Shown: piece after piece, positions 34,801-44,910 of the stretch
Numbering within the stretch: the stretch's first letter is position 1
How the letters are laid out: each line of letters starts with the position of its first letter
DNA from: Agarophyton chilense
Taxonomy: Eukaryota; Rhodophyta; Florideophyceae; Gracilariales; Gracilariaceae
NCBI GenBank assembly: GCA_030374765.1
Contig: JARGXX010000079.1
Span: forward strand, 248,001-312,000
Length of the DNA stretch: 64,000 bases
Direction: 5' to 3'
Translations under genes and position numbers: made by a program
The notes under the pieces: generated by a model
What the model saw: only the letters and a program-made list of their open reading frames with translations
Told to the model about the DNA's origin: nothing
The model's database searches: none

Positions 34801-35700
34801 GTGAAGCTTTACAGGAAGCGGAAACCGATGAAGCTATTCCAGGCGAAAGCGCCTTTGCAATACGTCAGTATTGACATCTTAGGGGAATTGATTCGCTTAA
34901 GGCAAGTTTATCGCTATTGGTAATCACCGACCGCTTCTCGAAGCTCTTGCGGACTGTGCCACTGAAGCGGATAACCGCAACCGTAATCGCACAGGCGTTT
35001 ATCAAACACTGGGTATTTATATACGGACCACCAGAAATTCTGTTATCAGATAATGGGAAGCAATTCCTTGCAAAGTTCTTTAAGAATGTTTGCTGCACTA
35101 TGGGCATTCGAAACGTGTTTACCACGTATCATCCGCAATGCCACGGTCAGGTGGAGCGTTTCACCCGCACGCTGTTAGCAGCACTACGACAATACATCGC
35201 GGACCACCCGAAAGAATCGGACATGTTTACAGATACTCTGTGCTAAGCGTACAATATGCAAGTGCATACCTCTATAAAGACGGCACCATTTGACCTCGTG
35301 CTCTCTCGTAACCCTCCGGCTTTACCGGTTGCGCTCGACGACGAGACAGAATTGAACGCACCGACCCCGGCTAAGTACCATCTGAAATGGAGGAATGACC
35401 TGAAGGCCAAATCGGAAGAAGCCGCTAAGGAGTTATCAAAGACGCAAGCTCGCTATAAGCGAAACTATGACGCCATAAGGCGAAGAGAAAATCCGGCAAT
35501 CCGAGTAGGAGGTCACGTCTTCGTACGAATCGAAAGACCGGACAAACAGGAAGAATCTCGTCATAAGTTGTTGCCGATAGCGGCTGTACCCTTCAAAGTG
35601 GTGGACCTTGATGAAGACACAGTGGTCATCAAGAAAGGTGAGAACGTTGAACGTGTATCGTTCGATCGCGTTGAAGTCGCGCCTGACCCGCAAGTGGAAG
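31840..35700 (+). pseudogene. Element 2 pol region: protease, RT, RNase H, integrase (fossil)
   Basis: Protease-like segment with a T-G-A-G-P core (about 32.13 kb); reverse transcriptase with FCIDYRKLNAVT, LDANTGYWQVPV, FGLTNAPATFQ and YLDDVIIF (33.1-33.65 kb); RNase H with SVDTDSSEYQVGCALF and TDHSSLRWLL (33.94-34.2 kb); integrase with a zinc-binding region, YVSIDILGEL, LSDNGKQF and HGQVERF (34.65-35.2 kb) and a basic C-terminal part. The RT stretch is the longest uninterrupted piece. Broken overall. Confidence 0.9.
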
Positions 35701-36414
35701 TCCAGGTATCTAGTAGAACTAAAAAGGCAAGTGCGACGGAACGTCAAGGCAAAAATCCAAGTGACTCTGGGGAGAGTGAACCGCCACCAATGGCTCGAGC
35801 GGAGGAGAAAGCTCCTGATCTCCCACCGCCGGCGTTTGCGTACGCCAATCACGGACAGCTTCCGAAATATCAGGATATGCCCCGTGGCACGCGCACACCC
35901 GTAAGTACAGAAATGGAACCTGAAAGCAGGAAAGATGTTTTGGAATTTGACCCCAAGGACTTGGAAACGAGTGCACGCGAAAGCGCGCCGTTGCCGCTTC
36001 ACGCTGAACCGTCAGGTGAAGCGCCACTCGCTGTTCCGCCGATATCGGCTAACATCCCTCGTGGGCTGGAAGAAGAAGAAGTATCGCCTTCTGTCGTGGT
36101 GCAAGCACCATCATCCACCCAACAGCGGTCAGAATCGGATAAACCGAAGGAAGTTCATCCACGAATAGAATTGGGAAGTAGCAAGAAGTACGCTTCTATG
36201 GAACCTGTAAAACAGGATAGCTCTTTATCTGAGAATGGTTCTCAAGGAAGGAGTACACTGCCCGTGCGGGCAGAACGACACTTAGTCGACGAGTGAACGC
36301 TTAGCGACGCTGAGACTGCTAACACAGAGACGTTTGAGTCAGTCCTAAGGCATTTCAAACCTGTTAGCAGGAGTTTCGCGCCAACAGCGAAAGCATTGGG
36401 AAACGCCCAGGAAT

Positions 36415-36590
36415 ATGTTATGAATTGCATATGTGAACATGGCGAGCATGAAGATACTAGAGAATTACTGTATCGAGTCCGTCGGTACGGTTTTCTTCCG
36501 GAAGCGGATACGTGGGAACCTATAGCATATATCCCCCGTTCGCAGCTCGTGCGATATCATCGACGCATGCGATTACCACTCCCCAGGGAG
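36415..36590 (+). pseudogene. Element 2 chromodomain (fossil)
   Basis: YVMNCICEHGEHEDTRELLY, then RVRRYGFLPEADTWEP: the chromodomain Y-x-V-x-W/R-x-G and D-T-W-E-P pattern, matching the equivalent place in element 1. Confidence 0.7.
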
Positions 36591-36751
36591 ATCGACTCCT
36601 CGATAGTAGGGCTCATGGGCACATCCCATTTCAAAGTATGGGCTACAAAGGTAGTAAAAACTCGAAAGGCGAGAAGAAAACATGAAATCATGTGGAAGAA
36701 ACGTGAAAACACGCAAGCACAGGACATTTACTGATTATCACCTAGGACAAA

Positions 36752-36833
36752 CTCGAGAAGCGAGAAGAAGGATTGAAGAGCTCGAGAAGCGAGAAGAAGG
36801 ATTGAAGAACTCGAGAAGCGAGAAGAGATGAAG
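36752..36833 (+). repeat. Purine-rich 29-bp tandem repeat
   Basis: Units CTCGAGAAGCGAGAAGAAGG plus ATTGAAGAR at 36752-36780 and 36781-36809, with a partial third to 36833; a degenerate unit lies near 36,660. The surrounding 36.65-36.88 kb is almost all purine on this strand. It lies between the chromodomain and the antisense frame and could act as an internal polypurine tract. Confidence 0.8.
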
Positions 36834-36935
36834 ACTAGAAGATAAGAAGGGAAAGTGAAGACACGAAGTGACCGGAGTTTATTGGTATCAAGATATCACC
36901 GCAAGGGTGTTGACTAGGAGTCTTTTCTAGGGTTA

Positions 36936-38618
36936 TCAAAGAGACGTGCGAGCACGCAGGTTCGCAAGAAGCTGTGCGCGATCACCCTCAACTTGGTCCA
37001 CGAGAAAGCCCGCGTCTAAGAAGAACTGCCTCAGCGGATCCAAGCCTGGATCTTCGATCGGCACTGCACTCGGTTGTTGTGTAAACCCATGACAGTACTC
37101 TTGATCAACTCCCGCCGCTTCGGATCGATCGACGGAAGTCGCTACGCCTGCCAGCTCTGGCTCGTCCTCGTAACCGAGTTCAGCCTCAGCTCCCGGCGCT
37201 TCCTCATACGGTTCCTCTCCGTTCTCGGATGGAGTAGCATCGTACACGTATCCAGTAAGCTGGTTCGGTGGCATGTAACGCCAGTTCTCCCGAAGAAAGC
37301 GAACCTGCTCGGAGGTGATCAACTGGCGTGTCCAGGGGTCGTACCAAACAAAATCTCCAGTACTTGCTGTTTGTCCTGGAGAATGGTTGTAGTGTCTTGC
37401 ACGGGTTCCGCGAGCGGATTGATCAGCTGGTACTCCAGACCAATCGACACTGTCGATCAAATCCACAAGATGGAGGAAGTCGGCATGGTTCGCACGGGAT
37501 CCCAGGATAAGGGAAAGATCGAGTTCTCTCGCATACTTTCGCGCTGTTGGCGGCATGTACCAAACTCTAAAGGTATCATAAGCATCCCACAGGAGGAAAA
37601 GGGCCAACTTGGCGATAAACTCGGTATAAACCACCGTTCAATATCCCGAGAACGGGTCGTTAACCAACGCGGACCCGATGTAGGAGATCGCCTGTGAAAC
37701 CTCCACAGGGCAACCATGAGGACTCCCGATCGCCGCCCAATGCTCCGGAATACCGATGTAGCGCCCGAAGCGCGCGTTCCGCCGGATGCAGTCAATCTCG
37801 ATCATTTGATACGGCACCAAATAGCCCAAACGTGATCGAGTACGATGTTCCCAACGGGGATAATCCCAGTAGAGAATGTCACGCTTTCGAAGGAAGCGGA
37901 ACTCCGCACGGAGAAGAGGTTGCTGAAAGCAGAGAGCTGCATCACGCACACCGCGCACACCGCGCCAACCGCTAACATCGACTTCAACGAGTGTCTCGAT
38001 ATACGAGTAACCTTCACCGTCGGTACGGGCTTTCCAGGTATCTAGTTCCCAGTCCTGCGGGAGGAGAACCGTACTGATGAATCGGTGAAGACGCTGGTAA
38101 ATCAGTTTGGTGAACCACGTACGGGCTTCGGACAAGGTTTCCGTTGAATATCGCTCAATCTCGTTGTCTGGCAAAGCAATATGACTCGCCCAGTCGTCGC
38201 TATAAATCGCGTCTTCCAGAATACCGTCAGGGAAGTACCCACCGTGTACATACTGTTGTATCAACGTGTCATCGCGGATTGCAACTGGATCAAACCAGGG
38301 CGCTTGCGCGAAAAGTTCAACGTTGTCGAGAGGGTCTCGTCCATAGAAATCCGCAGGGTGCGGGTAGCTCCGCTGAGCACGACGAGAAGGAGCTCGAATC
38401 ACACCTGCAGAGGCGACGTAAGCCGCGTTCGGCATCGGAGCCCCGGTTGGCTGAGGTAATGGTACCGACCGGAATCCGGTGTACGGTGTGGGGAACGAAC
38501 GGTATGGACCGAGTTGAGCAGTAGGCTGCGACGTAGAACCAGCAGTATTGGACGGAGCCCCATAAGGAACATTCTCAGAGGAGGGCTGAAACGGGTTGGA
38601 CCCGGCGTTCGGATCCAT
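36936..38618 (-). pseudogene. Element 2 antisense reading frame (fossil, about 560 codons)
   Basis: On the strand opposite gag-pol, one frame starts at an ATG 168 bp inside the 3' LTR and runs about 560 codons towards the chromodomain, interrupted about once. The N-terminus is Pro/Ser/Gly-rich (about 90 residues). The middle is a compact, Trp/Tyr/Arg-rich region (AQAPWFDP, ILYWDYPRWEHRTRSRLGYL, IGIPEHWAAIGSPHGCP). Then comes a helical part, GDFVWYDPWTRQLI, and an acidic Glu/Ala tail. No known domain is recognised. Length and composition are not those of a chance shadow, since the plus strand here has no coding role. Elements 1 and 3 have frames in the same place and orientation. The nearby 3' LTR could supply an antisense promoter. 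Confidence 0.7.
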
Positions 38619-38786
38619 CGCGAGAGATCGAGCTGAAGAGCGGTGAGGAACAGAATGCTGTTAAGAACTGTAAGAGTTGGTCGTGCGGCCAGGAATTCGT
38701 GATGAAGATGATTGCCCGGAACACCGGTCCGACTGCGTATAAACGCTTCTTGCGTCCCCCATGGTTCGCGCTTAACGAGGGCGGTA

Positions 38787-39453
38787 TGTAGTATTCTACT
38801 ATGTCGGAGAATCCGATAGGATGATTTTTCGCGAAGTAGCGGTTGGAACTCATAAGTTAGTGATGTCATCAAACTTGTGATATGAAACGGCACACTGCAT
38901 AGGATGCCAGGAGGCAGGGTACATTAGTGGAACACGTGGTATCACGAGTGGACTGGCTTGCAACGGCGCATGTAGTGGCGATCTACGTGGCTGGTTTTAC
39001 TACCCTTTGTAGCTAGACGTCCATTAGGGACCATACCCATACAGTGGTTTGGCTAAGTGGCTGACCATTGGGTATTATTTATATATTTATTTGGGCACTC
39101 ACCCTGGCACACAGTATATAGTGTACCAGAGGTGAGCGCCAACTCCAAGCAAAGGAGACAACATGGGCATCATGACTATTCTGTTCCTCGCTTAGGATTC
39201 CTAAACCGGAGATCCGGACGAGCTATAATAGATAGTCAGCCCGCAACCACTTCACGAGCCGTCTCGTACCTACGTCCCATCAACGTTTTACAGTTGTACT
39301 GTTCACCCTCGCTGGCGAGTAGTGGCCTTACACCCCACTTCCAGCTCGCTGGTGTTGTAGCTCTACCACCCCTTTTCCTTCGCCGCAAGCGACCCATCGG
39401 CAGTCCGAACGCTGTCGCAGGTGTTTTCTCTCTCCGTTAGAGCGGATACTACA
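38787..39453 (+). repeat. Element 2 3' LTR (667 bp)
   Basis: TGTAGTATTCTACTATG to GCGGATACTACA, the same length as the 5' LTR with about 4% substitutions, then the AGCAA target duplication. Confidence 0.97.
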
Positions 39454-39458
39454 AGCAA
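39454..39458 (+). repeat. Right target-site duplication of element 2 (AGCAA)
   Basis: Identical to 28782-28786. Confidence 0.95.
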
Positions 39459-42400
39459 TTTGTCCTTTAGGGTCTGAAATGCCTGATGTTGGTCCTCGGT
39501 GAGGCATTCAAACTCCGACGGTGTTTTCTTCTTCAACATTGCGTTGAGATGGGCCAAAATGTTAGCAAAACCTTGGATAAGAAGTCCGTAGACATTACAC
39601 AAGCCCAAAAAGGATCGTACTTTCGTTTGATTTCTGGGAGTTTTAGCCTGGCGGACTGCATCCGCGGTCCGTTGGGCTACCTTTATCTTTCCTGGAAGCA
39701 CGACGTGACCGAGATGGTCGACTGAGGCCTGAAAGAAGGCGCGTTTGCGGAGTTTTAGTGTTACTCCAGCGTCCTGTAGGATTGTTAACACCGTCTTCAC
39801 CTGGCAACGGTGTTCCTTCACGGTCCGTGAGAAGATTATTACGTCATCCAAATGGACCAGGGCCAGTTTCCGCTTGACTCTGGACATTATGATGTCCATT
39901 ACCCGTTGGAAGGTCGCTGGCGCATTTTTTAAACCAAGAGCCATATGAATAAATCTGAACAGACCTTCGTGGGTGGGGAAGGTTGTCAGCGCGATTGCGT
40001 CTTCACCCATAGGGATTTTCCAATATCTGGAATTAGCGTTCAGTGTGGTGAATACAGCTGCTTTACCTAGGGCATCTTGACAGTGATGCATACGGGGTAT
40101 CGGGTATGAGTCCCTTTTGGTTACTGCGTTTAGCTTCCTATAGTCGACACAGAACCTGACGGAGCCAATCTTTTTAGCCGCGAGGACAAGATGACTTGCT
40201 CATTCGGAATGGCATGGAGGCACCGGCTCTATGACGTGAGCTTTTCACATTCTGTCCATCTGGTCGGCGACAATTTCCCTACCCTTCAGGCCTGTACGGT
40301 GTGGGTGTTGGAACTGTGGTCTAACATCATCTTTAAGGCCAATGCGGTGTGTAGCGGCTCTGGTTTTTCGAAATCTACCTGACCACATGGCCTGGTATTC
40401 CCTGAAGAGATCAAGTACCTGGGGCCTATACGATTCGATTTCTGCGCCGATAGCGACTGTCCCCTCCCAAGAGTCGACGTCCTCGTCGGGAGTTTGCGTT
40501 GAAAGGTTATCCATTTGGGCCTCCATGATGGCCACGGGCACGGGTAGAGTGATGCCTATCACTGTACCTTTAGGTAACCGTACTGGTTTATCTTTGAAGT
40601 TGCTGATTGTGACCAAGAAGGGCCTGTTGGGGTGGATGTCCATTACTCCATTGGTCATCAAGCTAAGGTGCTTCGGAACCGTTTTAGGGTGGTTCTGAAT
40701 CGTTACGAGACCCGAGGACTAGGAATAGACCGATATAAGGATTTGGGTCGTCGGGGGTATCGTTATGGCCTTTGACAAGTGAGCCTTATTGGATTTCGTG
40801 TTTTCGGAGAGAAACGTTTGTTCGAGGTAAGCTTCAGGCACTGGGGTGTAGCCAGTTATGGAGATGGAAAATGCGCGGTAAAATGCGACTTTCCTAAGCC
40901 TAGATAAATGGCTTAAATAGATCGATCGATAAAGGAGGGCCCTAGGACTGCGTTAGCGCCCAAGTTAGGACACAAAAGGAACCACGCGCGTACTTTGAAT
41001 CGTCCTATGTGCATGAAAAGTGGTACTCTCTCTTAATTGTCTATTGGTCTACATGATGCATCGGTATTCCTGGGGGTCTTCCTTGCCTGAACGAAATTTT
41101 GCTAAGGAAATGGGAGTAGCTTAGAATGGACCAAATTTGGACCAGCGCCTATGTCCGATATGGCTGCGGTCATTCGGGAGCTGTTGGAACGTAGTTCCAT
41201 GATTAACCGAACTTTATAATTCTCCTTCCTGAGGATACAGACAGGGTCGTTATTATCTTCCAATTTTGGTTCGTTCTGAGTCGTCCAATGGTTGTGGTTG
41301 GTACTGGGAGGTGAGGAGCTCCTTGGCTCCTGACCGTCCAATTTGTTGTGGCATATACTTAAGGAGGGAGGATTTGCCTCGCGTTCACACTCTAAGCGTT
41401 TTCCGATGGGGTTTACGTTTCTTCCTGAGGATAGGGTTCCTCTTCAGGGTCGTCCGTTGGGTCTACAATGGCATGGACCTGTGTGGATTCCATTGGGGCA
41501 TCCGGAGGTGTGGCATTGCGGGAGCTCCAAGGTGTTCCTGTAGCTCGTTGGTGTGCTCTGTTAAACATTTCTTCGGATCTTCTCACCTTGTACTTCTCTT
41601 CCATTAAGGCTAGGAGATGTTTGCGTGGGTCCTCCGGCAGATACTTCATGCAGTCATAGGGTTGGACCATGAAATGGCAGAGGAAGCAGGCCCTTGGTGA
41701 GCCAGCTAAAGCGTCCTAGCGAGGTAGAAAGAGGGAATAATTGGGTGTTGGTGGTCCAGTGGTCGCTGTAGTTCCTTGGGAGGTGTATGAAGGGGGCCCG
41801 GACGGAGGAGCACTGAAATTGACCGCGACGACATCTCCCGATTCGGCGTGCATGAGTGAAGCATCCATGTCCGATTCCGTGGAGCGAACCAAATGGGCTT
41901 GGTTTACGCAATGGAGTTGCGAGTCCTCTAGGTTTATAAAAATTGCGCCTGGAAGTCCTGTACGTTTTGTCGTAACCCTCGGCGTAGGTAACGAGCCTTC
42001 GGAAGGAGTATTGCGGGTTTTCCGTGTGGCAATTGCGCACATGTATCCGAATGGCAGGGAGCAATCCCGTGATGAAGTGACGTTTAAGACGTCGTTCGGA
42101 GAACAGGTTTACACATCGGTAAGCCTTCTTCTATAGGTCGTCTGCGAAAGCCAATTCGGTCATGTTGCAGCTGTGCCAAAAGAATACTACTTCCTGGTGG
42201 GCATCCATTATAACGTCATCCGTGGCCTAAGTTTCCAAGAGGTAGTGAACAACCTGAGGGTATGACCTGAGGAGCCCAAGGTCTTGAGCATCCACGAGGT
42301 CAGTTGTGCCAGATACCTTCGAAACCACTCGGTCACGCGCCTATCCTGTAAGGAAGAATTGGAATAGGTAAAGAGCGGCGCCCTCGTGGACACCGTTCTG

Positions 42401-43620
42401 ATCACAAGCCGTACGTAACAAAAAAAGAAAGCTAATAACAGCAATGGGATCGGAACCCGACAACTTGTCCATAATGTTTAGTTGCATCCGTTTGTCTCAT
42501 TTGCCAACTCTGTGAGCCACTTAATCAGAATATTTCGCGGACCTGTCGGCCAATCGGTAGTTCCGGTAGTCTTGAACATTAAGGAATAGTTCGTTCGTTG
42601 TTTTCAGTAGTTTGAGGCCTCGAACGGCAGCCTCATCCACTTCCAACTCGGTCGTTTCGGTCGAGTCCACTTCGGAATCACTAGTGTCCGAATGGTCTCT
42701 TCTTATACTCTTTTTTTTCTTCTTTCTTCTGCGGTGACTTCTTTTATTTCCAGCGGAATAGATATCTAAAGGATCGATCTCTCTCTCAGATCCGATGGAG
42801 CCCTGAGGTCGCTGTGCCTAATGTGGTCCTTTGGGTCGAGCAATCTGTTTCTCTTCTAGACGAAGAGCCTCTCTTCTGCTCCTGGATTGTTTTTCCATTG
42901 GATATTCTTGATGGTGGTCCCGGCGAATGGCGAGTAGTACCACCACTCATGGGGGTTCGGTAGAGTGTTGCCATATGGAAACCGATTGGATAACTTGTAG
43001 AGTGGTCCTAGGGACCTCATTGCCTGACTGGCTGGTGACTGCTCCTTGAACGGCCTGTAGGCTGGAGTCAGGAATAATTCAGACTCCATTACCTTAGGGA
43101 CTACTCGCAAATTGAGGTAATCCGTATGGTCCGCGATCGCCGTAGCGAGTCGCATGTCCACAATGGAATCCGCATGGTCTGAGCAGAGCTCACGGAGACA
43201 GGACCAGAGAAGGTCGGCAAGCCCTTCGGGAATGTTCTCTCTAATTCATTGGGTTTACGGGATTCTCCTTGGGGTGTACTTGGCCTAGATGTGGCACTTG
43301 TGAGGCGTTCTCGTAAACGCGCTGCCACCGTGGGTTCTTGGCGAATCCTTTCAGGGTTGCCCAGGGGGGTCAGTACTTCTTGCGGCTATTTTTTCGTGCT
43401 CCTGCAGTCGCTAATGGTATCAACCTGAGGGTCAGGCGATATCGTTGGCGTTTTAGTCGCAACTTTTCCTGCCGTACGAGTCAAATGATCTGGTTGGTTG
43501 GGTGTGTTTCTTGCATCCATAATGGCGTTTTCTTCTGTACTTTTGATCCATTTGGAAATTAAACTAAAGGCTAAAATCCGGATAATTCTTCTTTTCAGTG
43601 GTGAAATGAATAATTCCTGA
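39459..43620 (-). pseudogene. Element 3 gag, protease and RT (fossil)
   Basis: From the right on the minus strand: gag leader (MDARNTPNQPDHLTRTAGKV near 43.5 kb), an acidic/basic linker, gag core (LLETYATDDVI near 42.2 kb, akin to element 1), protease with SDIGAGPNLVHSKLLP (about 41.12-41.17 kb), and reverse transcriptase (39.5-40.1 kb). The part 42.0-43.4 kb is especially decayed. Confidence 0.75.
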
Positions 43621-43624
43621 GATA

Positions 43625-43642
43625 TTCTAAGTCGGGATACCA
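43625..43642 (-). promoter_or_regulatory. Element 3 primer-binding site
   Basis: On the minus strand, TGGTATCCCGACTTAGAA starts three bases after the LTR end TTACA, just like elements 1 and 2. Confidence 0.55.
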
Positions 43643-43645
43643 AAA

Positions 43646-43970
43646 TGTAACGCAATGACTGGTGGGTCAGCGTACTGGTCGCAACCTGAGATAGCGTGGT
43701 AGAGCGGTTCCAAAGGTCTGCATCGTTGACGGCGGCACTCCTAGAGTACTTGGTGCAATGGGCGGGCGTTTACGGCGTAGTCTGACAGGTCGGAGCTACG
43801 GAGACGATGGATTTAAGACCATTTGGGGGATCTAATGTACCTTTGGGTGTAAGTTAGTGTCCTAACGGTGCCTGCCTGATTCTAAGGAAGAAGCGTTACT
43901 GGAGCCAAGTACATATGAATGAAAAGGCGTTCGGATCTCCCTTGAACTGTAAAGCTATTCTATCACACTA
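43646..43970 (-). repeat. Element 3 5' LTR remnant
   Basis: On the plus strand it begins TGTAACGCAATG, so on the element strand it ends TTACA next to the primer-binding site. No second copy survives in the window, so the outer edge is a guess; the sequence changes to an A-run at 43,970-43,980. Confidence 0.45.
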
Positions 43971-43983
43971 AAAAAAAAAATAA

Positions 43984-44580
43984 TTATCTAAATATGTCAG
44001 GCTGAGGTGGGCCAGTCCACGTGGCGTTTGTAAGATACCTCAGGCCTTGGCGGCTTACAGTACTCAACCGTGATCGTTGCTCCTTCAAAATCGCAAACAA
44101 AAAACAAAAAGCCTTTGCACGAGTACCGATTGTTTTGGTGTCAGTGGAAACGAAGAACTCCGCCGCCTGAGAGGTTCTTCCACGTACACCGGATCCAATC
44201 TTTGTAAGTGAGAACCTTGATGCTCCATGCACCATTTGCGGACGTAGTTTCGCATTATCGTATTCGCCTTCCGGTAATTCACCTTCGTAGTGCGCGGAGT
44301 CGGAGCTGCAGCAGTCGTCTAAGACTTCGATCACGCTGTTTCACCTCGAAGGCTGTACGCAACGTTTTTCCAACCATGCGTCCGGAGGGAGTGGATGCAA
44401 ATACAAAACATTGACGCGGCCTCGCTCCGTGCGCTCGAGGTGGTATAGAAACGCCCGGCTGCAAACATTCGCCCATTAATGACAGAGTAGTCTCCGGCCA
44501 TAACTTTTTCTATTCCGTCATTTTCTTGAATTTAGTGGTAGTCTGCCGCCGCCCTTTTAGCAGTTGTTGCTTTTTTTGGC
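43984..44580. other. Intergenic or unidentified relic
   Basis: Minus-strand frames of 65-116 codons (43984-44334 and neighbours) overlap in different phases and match no family I know. The stretch could be the eroded C-terminal end of the piggyBac-like relic on its right, but no motif proves it. Confidence 0.3.
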
Positions 44581-44581
44581 T

Positions 44582-44910
44582 TCATCGTAATTTGGGGCAA
44601 GACGTCACCAAACAAGTAAAGCCTGCGCCAAGGTAGAAGCCGAAGACGTTGGATAATGGGCACAAGCTGGGCGACGAAGAGAGGAGCTGCGCAACATTAA
44701 TAAATCGCATTTCCATTTTTGAAAATTCTTCTGCTGTTTCAATAGATGCAAAATATGAATCGGCCCAAACAATTCGATCAGTTGCGATCCAATTTTCAAC
44801 GATTCTCATTTGAACAGCTCTTCTCTGCACACGTTCCGAATCAAAAGGCTGTAAATCTGTTTGCACAGCTCCGAGGCCAGTGGTAGCAGAGACTCTAGTT
44901 CGAGAAACAT
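44582..44910 (-). pseudogene. piggyBac-like transposase fragment
   Basis: A minus-strand stretch reads ...QMRIVENWIATDRIVWADSY followed by FASIETAEEFSKMEMRFI. The pattern R-x-V-x-A-D-S-x-F-A-S-x-x-T-A-E-E-L and R-F-I is that of the DDE_Tnp_1_7 (piggyBac) transposase, around its second catalytic Asp. Only about 100 codons survive; the frame upstream has stops and the terminal repeats are not seen. Family by recalled motif only. Confidence 0.42.

Larger units (their letters stand above)
28787..39453 (+). mobile_element. Element 2: fossil Ty3/gypsy chromovirus (10,667 bp) nested in element 3
   Basis: Complete boundaries: two 667-bp LTRs with TGTAG...CTACA ends and a perfect 5-bp target duplication AGCAA. 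Plus-strand order: primer-binding site, gag (about 29.6-31.8 kb), protease, reverse transcriptase, RNase H, integrase, chromodomain (about 36.42-36.58 kb), a purine-rich 29-bp repeat array, and a long frame on the opposite strand (36936-38618). By eye the LTRs differ at about 28 of 667 sites (about 4%), giving a moderate age; no rate is available to turn this into years. Structurally whole, but coding is broken (about half a dozen interruptions). It sits in the RT/RNase H part of element 3, whose pol similarity is found on both sides. Confidence 0.95.
24960..43970 (-). mobile_element. Element 3: fossil Ty3/gypsy chromovirus, split by element 2
   Basis: Minus-strand element read from right to left: LTR remnant starting at 43646, primer-binding site, gag (about 43.5-41.5 kb), protease (DIGAGPN, about 41.15 kb), reverse transcriptase (LNANSRYWKIPM, LVHLDDVIIF; about 40.1-39.5 kb), then interrupted by element 2 (28787-39453). 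It resumes with RNase H (about 28.75-28.35 kb), integrase (27.95-27.1 kb) and chromodomain (about 26.7-26.5 kb). A frame on the opposite (plus) strand follows at 25.0-26.1 kb. The left LTR is missing: the element ends against the copia body near 24,960. It must be older than element 2 and is heavily broken (well over a dozen interruptions). Confidence 0.85.
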
